NCBI GenBank assembly: GCA_029261675.1
Contig: JAJDBA010000279.1
Span: forward strand, 1-13,279
Source: Nitrospinaceae bacterium
GTDB lineage: Bacteria > Nitrospinota > Nitrospinia > Nitrospinales > VA-1
Length of the DNA: 13,279 bases
Direction: 5' to 3'
The notes beneath the pieces are model-generated. The model was not told the origin of the DNA. It was given only the letters and a program-made list of their open reading frames with translations, and did not search any database. Shown in pieces: positions 7,663 through 13,279 of the stretch (position 1 is the stretch's first letter; every line of letters begins with the position of its first letter). Position numbers and translations under genes: made by a program.

Positions 7663-8535
7663 TTATAGCTTTTTCCATTCAGCGGGGTTAATTAAAGCTA
7701 TGTCCGCGCATTTAAGATCCGCTGGAAATATAATCGAATCCATATGATTTGTGGCAATAATTTCCTTCAAGTGTTGCAAGCTGTCTACACCAAGCACTAT
7801 GCGACTGATATCAGGTTGCGACTGAGCAAAACCCAGACAGGCTTGAAGTGAAGTAGATTCATGATCAACCAACCAACTGTGCCATTCATCCCATAAGGGT
7901 TGCCAGCGATTAAATTTTTCGGGTCGATTAGCTGCATCCATCAACAGCAAACCCTGCAAAAATATAGATCGAACATGGACTTCAGTACCAGCCTGATGCA
8001 ACCGAGCCAACCACCCAGATGCAACCAGACGACGATCCAGAATATTGAAAGGTGCCTGCACTAAATCGAAAGAATAATACGGACAAAGAGCATCAAGCTC
8101 GTCAGGACTGTAAATAGAGACACCTATTTTTTCGACCTTACCCTGTTCCCGAATCGCAACCAATGCTTTATAGAGGACTTCACCTTGAGGACCAAGAAGT
8201 TGTTGAGAACGATGGAGCAAGAGACCGCGTAACCTCGAAACTCCAAGTTTTCCCAAGGAATCCTTTACCGAATCTTGCACCCAAGTTGGAATATCCGTAC
8301 AGGCTTTGGGGATTTCTGGTAGTTTCGAAATAATATGCCACTGTCCCACTCCCACTTCACCTAGCCGTAGCTCACTTTCACCATATTCAATGGCGGTATC
8401 TAAAGTATCAATTCCAGCAGACCACGCATGACGCAAAATCAAAGCGATTTCTTCACGGCTCACCTGCCCGAGTGTATTTGCAACACCATAAGAAGTACCA
8501 AATTGAACAGTACCTAGTGCAAGACGACTACTCAT
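7663..8535 (-). CDS. Aldo/keto reductase (290 aa)
   Basis: An NAD(P)H-dependent aldo/keto reductase fold. The catalytic tetrad is complete: D46 in DTLDTA, Y51 in EYGESE, K71 in IISKLP and H108 in LLLHRS (numbered from the ATG at 8535). ALGTVQFGTSYG (6-17) is the usual strand-1 motif, and VEKIGVSIYSPDEL and DLVQAPFNILDRR fit the subgroup found in surface-polysaccharide clusters. I chose the ATG because MSSRLALGTVQFG matches where the family begins. A TTG at 8559 would add 8 residues. There is little Shine-Dalgarno sequence before the ATG; an 18-codon ORF (8532-8588) ends on it in ATGA and could couple translation. The gene follows pseB by 71 bases. It is not needed for canonical pseudaminate, so it presumably oxidises or reduces a derivative (inference). 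Confidence 0.85.
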   Translation of the reverse strand: MSSRLALGTVQFGTSYGVANTLGQVSREEIALILRHAWSAGIDTLDTAIEYGESELRLGEVGVGQWHIISKLPEIPKACTDIPTWVQDSVKDSLGKLGVSRLRGLLLHRSQQLLGPQGEVLYKALVAIREQGKVEKIGVSIYSPDELDALCPYYSFDLVQAPFNILDRRLVASGWLARLHQAGTEVHVRSIFLQGLLLMDAANRPEKFNRWQPLWDEWHSWLVDHESTSLQACLGFAQSQPDISRIVLGVDSLQHLKEIIATNHMDSIIFPADLKCADIALINPAEWKKL

Positions 8536-8606
8536 GGGATAACATTTGCCCAAATGCAACTACCGCCTGTTTTCTCTTTCACCCTCATAAGTATTAAGTC
8601 GCGTTT

Positions 8607-9605
8607 CTAGAAACCTGCAAGATTATTAAACTCAATAATTTCCTCCAGTTCCAGGAAATGAGGGTTCTTGCCAGAATGATATTCAAAAGCTCTTTCAACC
8701 GGCTGACCCGTCTCTTTGAGTTTGTTGATGGAAAAATCAGCAACGCTATTGAACTGAATTGTCGGCTTAATCACAAAATGATCGCTGAACTCCAGAGTCA
8801 AATGAGAATCATCAGCAGGGCACATGATTTCATGAATTTTTTCACCTGGGCGGACACCTATCTTCTTTTGAGGTATTTCAGGTGCCATTGCCTTTGCAAG
8901 ATCGACAACCTTGATAGATGGAATTTTAGGAATAAAAATTTCCCCTCCATGCATACGCTGGAAATTTTTTAAAACAAAATTGACCCCCTGCGGCAGGGTG
9001 ATCCAGAAACGGGTCATCCCCTCATCGGTTATAGGGAGATGATCCGAATTCTCATCGATCAGTTTTTTGAAGAATGGCACTACCGAACCCCGTGAGCCAA
9101 CCACATTTCCATAACGTGTTACCGAAAACCGTGTCCTCTTTTTACCAGCAATATTATTTGCTGCCACGAAGAGTTTATCAGAAGCAAGCTTAGTTGCTCC
9201 GTATAGATTTATAGGATTCGCTGCTTTGTCTGTTGAAAGCGCCATTACGCTTTCAACCCCATTTGCCAACGCCGCCTGAATAACGTTTTCAGCGCCATGG
9301 ATATTGGTTTTAATGCATTCCATAGGGTTATATTCTGCTGCAGGAACCTGCTTTAGCGCAGCAGCATGAATAACAAAATCCACCTCACTCATTGCCTGCA
9401 TAAGACGATCGCGGTCCCTTACATCACCCAAAAAATAGCGCATACAGTTTTCATGAAAAACACTTTCCATTTCAAACTGTTTAAGTTCATCACGAGAATA
9501 GATGATTAGCTTTTTGGGTTTATAACGCTCAAGAATTAACTTAACAAATTCTTTTCCAAAAGAACCAGTGCCACCAGTGATTAAGATAGATTTATCGTCG
9601 AACAT
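8607..9605 (-). CDS. pseB: PseB, UDP-GlcNAc 4,6-dehydratase (5-inverting) (332 aa)
   Basis: PseB starts the pathway by converting UDP-GlcNAc to UDP-2-acetamido-2,6-dideoxy-beta-L-arabino-hexos-4-ulose. It is an extended SDR with the NADP-binding loop TGGTGSFG (10-17), LGDVRDRDRL (59-68), HAAALKQVP (80-88) and the active-site stretch STDKAANPINLYGATK (124-139). This holds D126 and K127 and the SDR pair Y135/K139, as in the Helicobacter FlaA1 family. SRGSVVPFF (about 182-190) and VRPGEKIHEIM follow. Length and motifs are standard. The ATG at 9605 has only a weak ribosome binding site. It follows pseC after a 188-base gap that holds an inverted repeat, so the two genes may not be simply co-transcribed. 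Confidence 0.94.
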   Translation of the reverse strand: MFDDKSILITGGTGSFGKEFVKLILERYKPKKLIIYSRDELKQFEMESVFHENCMRYFLGDVRDRDRLMQAMSEVDFVIHAAALKQVPAAEYNPMECIKTNIHGAENVIQAALANGVESVMALSTDKAANPINLYGATKLASDKLFVAANNIAGKKRTRFSVTRYGNVVGSRGSVVPFFKKLIDENSDHLPITDEGMTRFWITLPQGVNFVLKNFQRMHGGEIFIPKIPSIKVVDLAKAMAPEIPQKKIGVRPGEKIHEIMCPADDSHLTLEFSDHFVIKPTIQFNSVADFSINKLKETGQPVERAFEYHSGKNPHFLELEEIIEFNNLAGF

Positions 9606-9676
9606 GGTTGAGGAAGCCTAAGTGATGAATATGATATCCACTAAAATGATTAACAAGACAATGATATAGCGCCCTC

Positions 9677-9700
9677 GAGCAATTTGCTACTAAATTGCTC
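9677..9700. repeat. Perfect 9-bp inverted repeat between pseC and pseB
   Basis: GAGCAATTT (9677-9685) and AAATTGCTC (9692-9700) form a perfect stem with a 6-base loop. No T tract follows on either strand, so it is not a typical terminator. A direct repeat CTAAGGAA (9700-9707 and 9712-9719, period 12) abuts it, and GGGAAAAAATTCCC at 9736-9749 is a second small hairpin. It could be an operator, an RNA-processing stem or a weak attenuator between the two genes. Confidence 0.5.
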
Positions 9701-9793
9701 TAAGGAATTTACTAAGGAACTTCAAAACCTATTATGGGAAAAAATTCCCAGCGAATCAACCAGCTACTTAAATTGGATATTATATGGGCGGCT

Positions 9794-11005
9794 TTATTTT
9801 TGATATGCTGAGAGAACTTTTTCCACGGCTAAAATAACATCTTCAACATCGTCATCTGTCATACCCGGCCACATGGGAAGGCTGAGTAAACGATAGTAAT
9901 TACTTTCAGCAATAGGCCAGGCTCCTCTCTTGTAACCGAGCTTCTGATAATAAGCTAGCCATGGGACAGGGATATAGTGAACATTTACGCCGATATTCTC
10001 AGCGCGTAATGCTTGAAAAATTTCATCGCGATTTTTATTTAGGTTTTCCAAGTTTAATTTAACCACATAAAGATGCCATGCAGATTCGCAATCAAGATGT
10101 GCCGTAGGAGGAGTCAACTGGGAAATTTTAGAGAAGGCATCATTGTATCGAGCCGCGATCTCTTTTCTTCGCTCCAACAAAATAGGAAGTTTCTGTAGCT
10201 GAGAAATCCCCAAGACAGAGTTCAACTCAGTCAGGCGATAATTGTACCCGATCTCTTCCATGTCATAAGACCATATTCCTTGTTCTTGCCTTTGATGATG
10301 ATCCCGAGTTATGCCGTGATTACGGAATCGGCGAAGACGCTCAGCAAGATTGGAGTCATCTGTAACAACAAGACCGCCCTCTCCAGTAGTTATATGTTTT
10401 ACAGGATGGAGACTGAAAGTAGTCATATCAGCAATAGACCCAACCTTTTGCCCCTTATAAGTCGTACCCAAAGCATGGGCTGCATCTTCAATGAAAGCTA
10501 AATTGTTATTTTTTGCAATTTCCCCTATGGCCTCCAAATTTGCAGGGTGGCCCGTAAAATCTACAGCAATAATGGCTTTTGTTTTTGGGGTAATACACTT
10601 CTTGATTTTTTCGGGATCAATATTGAGCGTATCAGGCTCAACATCGGCAAACACAACTTTTGCCCCTTGATAACGAATACAATTGGCGGTTGCCATAAAA
10701 GTCATCGGACTTGTTATAACTTCATCTCCTGATTTAATACCTGCCGCATACACCGCGCAGTGTAAACCAGCTGTCCCACTATTTACAGCAACTCCATGAG
10801 CCGCTCCCACCTGTTCAGCAAATTGTTTTTCAAACTCCATAACGGTTGGTCCCGTCGTCAGCCAGTCAGACTCTAATACCTTTATGACGGCATCAATGTC
10901 TTTCTGTTCAACAAATTGCTTCCCATAAGGCAAAAGCTCCTTGCGAATAGGGGTCCCCCCTTCAATCGCCAATTTATTTTTATTAGAGTGAATATCATTT
11001 GCCAT
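9794..11005 (-). CDS. pseC: PseC, UDP-4-keto-sugar aminotransferase (403 aa)
   Basis: PseC transfers an amino group from glutamate to C4 of the PseB product, giving UDP-4-amino-4,6-dideoxy-N-acetyl-beta-L-altrosamine. It is a DegT/DnrJ/EryC1-fold PLP enzyme: LTTGPTVMEFE (49-59), VNSGTAGLHCA (74-84), SPMTFMATANCI (99-110), VDFTGHPA (148-155), EDAAHALGT (173-181) and the PLP lysine K203 in SLHPVKHITTGEGG (198-211). NYRLTELNSVLGISQL and the C-terminal SLPMWPGMTDDDV complete the family pattern. The N-terminus carries about 12 extra residues before IEGGTPIRKELLPYG, a common variation. The ATG at 11005 has GAGAG about 9 bases upstream. It is the first gene of the minus-strand cluster, ahead of pseB, whereas pseB comes first in the well-known clusters. 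Confidence 0.93.
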   Translation of the reverse strand: MANDIHSNKNKLAIEGGTPIRKELLPYGKQFVEQKDIDAVIKVLESDWLTTGPTVMEFEKQFAEQVGAAHGVAVNSGTAGLHCAVYAAGIKSGDEVITSPMTFMATANCIRYQGAKVVFADVEPDTLNIDPEKIKKCITPKTKAIIAVDFTGHPANLEAIGEIAKNNNLAFIEDAAHALGTTYKGQKVGSIADMTTFSLHPVKHITTGEGGLVVTDDSNLAERLRRFRNHGITRDHHQRQEQGIWSYDMEEIGYNYRLTELNSVLGISQLQKLPILLERRKEIAARYNDAFSKISQLTPPTAHLDCESAWHLYVVKLNLENLNKNRDEIFQALRAENIGVNVHYIPVPWLAYYQKLGYKRGAWPIAESNYYRLLSLPMWPGMTDDDVEDVILAVEKVLSAYQK

Positions 11006-11406
11006 TTTTTAAACTCTCGAATTTTCTAAGAATAAAACCAAATCAATCCAAACCCATTTATTTTCCAAAAACTTGATTAAAAACGTATTGTAACACTTCT
11101 CTTTCATATAGCCGGTAGATATAAGAAACCAGACTCGCCTAGAAACAAAAAAGTTCTATAATCATGAAAATTAAAGGAGTTTAAAGAGAAATTTTGTTGC
11201 AGGAAAAAATCTTTCTACCCTATGGAAAGTTTGCGTGCCGGTTCGGGAAAAGGAAAAATCTTCGGACGTTACAATCAACGGGTTGTTAATATCTCCCAAT
11301 GCCTGTAAAATCCTCTCAGTTAAAACTTAGAGGCTTGCAAGCTTAGGCGATTTCCGCACTATCAATTCAAACAATATATCATAACCACTCAAACTTAAAA
11401 AATTTT
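11006..11406. other. Intergenic region between divergent pseC and tRNA-Arg
   Basis: AT-rich and free of any supported gene. It should hold the pseC promoter on the minus strand and the tRNA promoter on the plus strand, of which only a TATCAT (11377-11382) without a good -35 is visible. A hairpin at 11312-11333 (CCTCT/AGAGG with AGTT/AACT inside) is followed on the minus strand by GATTTTAC, a weak terminator-like tail. A 10-base palindrome GCTTGCAAGC overlaps its edge at 11333-11342. One 28-codon ORF (11222-11308, plus) has no ribosome binding site close enough to count. Confidence 0.5.
11087..11095 (-). promoter_or_regulatory. Possible extended -10 promoter for pseC
   Basis: On the minus strand TGTTACAAT has the extended -10 form (TGn + TACAAT), about 80 bases upstream of the pseC ATG in AT-rich DNA. 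No convincing -35 box sits 16-18 bases upstream. This is the best candidate for the start of the pse transcript, but it is only a motif match. Confidence 0.3.
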
Positions 11407-11483
<77 letters not shown>

Positions 11484-11493
11484 TATAAATAAA

Positions 11494-11522
11494 GGGTTTA
11501 GCAGATATATTCTGCCGAGCCC
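11494..11522 (+). terminator. Probable terminator after tRNA-Arg
   Basis: Eleven bases after the CCA, GGGTTTAGCAGA pairs with TCTGCCGAGCCC (one A-C mismatch, two G-U) around a TATAT loop, followed by a T-rich but interrupted tail (TTGGTTTCTT). The stem is strong and the tail is weak, so termination or 3' processing is likely but not certain. Confidence 0.5.
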
Positions 11523-11536
11523 AATTGGTTTCTTCA

Positions 11537-11542
11537 TATAAT
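11537..11542 (+). promoter_or_regulatory. Candidate -10 box for the leader-methyltransferase-kinase operon
   Basis: A perfect TATAAT lies 27 bases before the leader ORF ATG. A second perfect TATAAT lies at 11599-11604 inside the ORF. Neither has a recognisable TTGACA 16-18 bases upstream, so a promoter is likely in this interval but its exact place is unsure. Confidence 0.35.
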
Positions 11543-11568
11543 AGAGGTCTAATAGAGGGGAACTCAAA

Positions 11569-11637
11569 ATGACACTCTCACTACTTCAATCAAAGGTATA
11601 TAATCTGGTTCAAAACAAAAACATTAAAACAATCTAA
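11569..11637 (+). CDS. Possible 22-residue leader peptide
   Basis: A short ORF beginning MTLSLLQSKVYN and ending KNIKTI. It has a strong ribosome binding site, GAGGGG at 11555-11560, 8 bases before its ATG, and a TATAAT further upstream. It stops 14 bases before the methyltransferase GTG, which has only an A-rich, weak ribosome binding site of its own. That arrangement suits translational coupling or leader control of the methyltransferase. It has no recognisable domain and could also be the stub of a lost regulator gene, or chance. Confidence 0.35.
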   Translation: MTLSLLQSKVYNLVQNKNIKTI

Positions 11638-11651
11638 TCAAACTAGAAAAA

Positions 11652-12785
11652 GTGAAAATCTCCGTTAATACCATTCAAGCTCCCCCTATTGATTCCCCCG
11701 CAGCTTGGAAAAAGTCCTGCACCGGGACTGAAAATTCACTTCACCAACTGTCTCCCTATATCGGAAAACTCAAAAGCGCCATCGCTAAGGACTTGATTCT
11801 CGAATACTCACGGTCTGGAGATATGGTCATAGACCCTTTTTCGGGTTCTGGTACCGTCCCATTAGAAGCATCTTTATTAGGAAGAAGAGTTTTTGCTTGC
11901 GATATTAGTCCGTACGCAAGCATCTTAACCAGGGCAAAGCTTAATCCTCCAGATTCCTTTGAACAAGCCATTCAAAAAGCAGAAATACTTTTATCTAAAG
12001 CAGATAAACTGCCTTCTCCAGATTTACGAAAAGTCCCGAAGTGGATAAGAGATTTTTTTCACGCCCAAACCTTAAAAGATGCAATAAACTTCGCACAGGT
12101 TTGTAGAAGAAAAGGTAACGAATTTTATTTTGCGTGTTTTTTAGGAATTCTGCATCATCAGCGACCCGGTTTTTTATCTTTCCCCAGTAGTCATTTAGTT
12201 CCATACCTAAGGAATAAGAAATTCCCAAAAAGTGAATTTCCTGAAATGTACTCCTATAGAGAATTAAGGCCCCGACTTTTGGCAAAAATAGGGAGGGTTT
12301 ATTCTCGCATTGACCAAACCAAGAAGTCAGGCCAATCAATAGTTAAACAAGGGACAATTCAGAATATAAGATTCCCGAAAGAATTTGACTGCTTGATTAC
12401 AAGCCCCCCATATATGAACACCTTGAGCTACATTAGAGACAATCGTTTGAGGCTTTGGTTTGTTGACCCTGTCTGCAGCTATTTCCAAAAGGCAGAACCC
12501 ACAAGCAACAAAGAAACTTTCAAAAAATGCATTGTTTCTATGGCTCAAAAAATAGAAAACTCATTAAAAATCAAAGGTTATTGCATTCTGGTTGTAGGAG
12601 AAAGGATTGCGAGCCACAAACAAGCACCCCTATCTCAATTAGTCGCTGATTTAATAAAACTCAAGTCTCCATCTTTAAAACTCCAAAAAACTATCAAAGA
12701 TGAAATCCCAAACATACGCCGCTCTAGACGTGACTGTAGGGGAACTAAGTCAGAAAACATTTTAATCTTCCAGAAAATGAAATGA
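11652..12785 (+). CDS. DNA methyltransferase, SPPY type (377 aa)
   Basis: A Rossmann-fold SAM-dependent DNA methyltransferase. HQLSPYIGKLKS (31-42) precedes motif I DPFSGSGTVPLEA (61-73). An acidic residue for the SAM ribose is D84 in FACDISPYA, and catalytic motif IV TSPPYMNTL lies at 250-258. SPPY is typical of N4-cytosine enzymes but N6-adenine is possible. The SAM motif comes before the catalytic motif with about 165 residues between, which include the conserved-looking GILHHQRPGFLSFPSSHLVP (165-184); this region may recognise the target. The C-terminal RGTKSENILIF closes the domain. The start is GTG at 11652; an in-frame stop at 11625 and the lack of any ATG between leave no better start. 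No restriction endonuclease is visible. The gene overlaps the kinase-like gene by ATGA, so the two form an operon. Confidence 0.85.
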   Translation: MKISVNTIQAPPIDSPAAWKKSCTGTENSLHQLSPYIGKLKSAIAKDLILEYSRSGDMVIDPFSGSGTVPLEASLLGRRVFACDISPYASILTRAKLNPPDSFEQAIQKAEILLSKADKLPSPDLRKVPKWIRDFFHAQTLKDAINFAQVCRRKGNEFYFACFLGILHHQRPGFLSFPSSHLVPYLRNKKFPKSEFPEMYSYRELRPRLLAKIGRVYSRIDQTKKSGQSIVKQGTIQNIRFPKEFDCLITSPPYMNTLSYIRDNRLRLWFVDPVCSYFQKAEPTSNKETFKKCIVSMAQKIENSLKIKGYCILVVGERIASHKQAPLSQLVADLIKLKSPSLKLQKTIKDEIPNIRRSRRDCRGTKSENILIFQKMK

Positions 12786-13279
12786 AAAAATTTTTAAAAG
12801 AAATAGACCAAAATTATTTTTTAAATAAACCTATTCCTGGGCTGGAAGAATACATCGTCACTGAATACATAACTCAAGGGGATAATGCGTTTTTATTTAA
12901 AGCAAAGGCTAAAGACCTAAAACATGATTTTGCTTGCAAAATAATCCCAAGAGGGAATCAAGCATCAAACTGGATTGAAGAAGTCCAAAAAGCAAATATC
13001 CTAGATCACCCCTCAGTAGTTAAATGTCATTTGGCCGGTGAATGGATTGACGAAAGAAATGATATTGATTGTTTATGCTTAGTATTAGATTTCGTAGATG
13101 GGTGGTCTATAAAAGAGTATATTTCCAAACAAAAAGCTGACATTCCAATTGATTTTATTGAGGTGTTACTAAAAACAATTTTTGGTTTACTTTATGAGAT
13201 GAAGGGCCGTGGAATAGAACATGGAGATTTTCATTCTGGAAATATCTTAGTAGAAAAACCTAAAGAATTCAGCCTAACC
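12782..13279 (+). CDS. Protein-kinase-like protein, cut by the right edge (first 166 aa)
   Basis: The open frame runs off the window. It reads as the N-lobe and start of the C-lobe of a eukaryotic-type or small-molecule kinase fold. There is a degenerate nucleotide loop ITQGDNAFLFKA (30-41), the likely ATP-binding lysine in FACKIIP, a helix-C glutamate in WIEEVQKANIL, and the catalytic loop HGDFHSGNILVE (about 147-158), whose Asp and Asn match the HxDxxxxN pattern. HGDxHxGN loops occur in both bacterial protein kinases and aminoglycoside-type phosphotransferases, so the substrate is open. It starts at the ATGA overlap with the methyltransferase stop. The C-terminal part, which would show any extra domain, lies beyond the window. 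Confidence 0.78.
   Translation, partial: MKKFLKEIDQNYFLNKPIPGLEEYIVTEYITQGDNAFLFKAKAKDLKHDFACKIIPRGNQASNWIEEVQKANILDHPSVVKCHLAGEWIDERNDIDCLCLVLDFVDGWSIKEYISKQKADIPIDFIEVLLKTIFGLLYEMKGRGIEHGDFHSGNILVEKPKEFSLT

Noticed and set aside
8532..8588. 18-codon minus-strand ORF ending on the aldo/keto reductase ATG
   Set aside because: No ribosome binding site before its ATG; kept only as a possible coupling note under the reductase.
11222..11308. 28-codon plus-strand ORF upstream of the tRNA
   Set aside because: The nearest AGGA lies about 20 bases away, there is no promoter, and composition resembles the surrounding intergenic DNA.
11006..11406. Sigma-28 or sigma-54 flagellar promoter upstream of pseC
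   Set aside because: No GCCGATAA-type or TGGCAC-N5-TTGC-type element was found on the minus strand.
11756..12548. Three minus-strand ORFs opposite the methyltransferase
   Set aside because: The plus-strand frame carries DPFSGSGT and TSPPY motifs in order; the opposite frames carry none.

Overview
The window looks like chromosomal DNA of a Gram-negative bacterium, most likely a gammaproteobacterium of moderate to low GC. This rests on the protein flavour, the tRNA with an encoded CCA, the Shine-Dalgarno starts and the four-base ATGA gene overlaps. The genus cannot be fixed from the sequence alone.

Most of the window (about 2.2 to 11.0 kb, minus strand) is a nonulosonic (pseudaminic-type) acid pathway used for surface or flagellar glycosylation. 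In transcription order it runs: PseC aminotransferase, PseB dehydratase, an aldo/keto reductase, a GNAT acyltransferase broken by two homopolymer frameshifts, a fused SpsF-type cytidylyltransferase/class III aminotransferase, PseG hydrolase, PseH acetyltransferase and PseI synthase. The last four are tightly packed and end at a good intrinsic terminator near 2165-2197. PseB, PseC, PseH, PseG and PseI together take UDP-GlcNAc to pseudaminic acid, and the SpsF half is the only candidate for CMP activation. The reductase, the fused aminotransferase and the second GNAT go beyond the canonical set and suggest an extra amino or acylamino modification (inference). Beyond the terminator lies a 605-residue LIC12162-family protein, a family of putative sugar transferases often found beside nonulosonate genes.

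The left edge (1-242) holds no confident gene. There is a 43-codon basic ORF with a strong ribosome binding site, some hairpins and a hint of transposase-like peptide. The stretch 11006-11406 carries the putative PseC promoter region and little else.

On the plus strand, a tRNA-Arg (UCU) with its own hairpin terminator is followed by a different module: a possible 22-residue leader ORF, a SPPY-type DNA methyltransferase with a GTG start, and an overlapping protein-kinase-like gene cut by the right edge. This module is by eye more AT-rich, sits next to a tRNA and has the methyltransferase-plus-kinase composition seen in some phage-defence loci. It is the part most likely to be accessory DNA.
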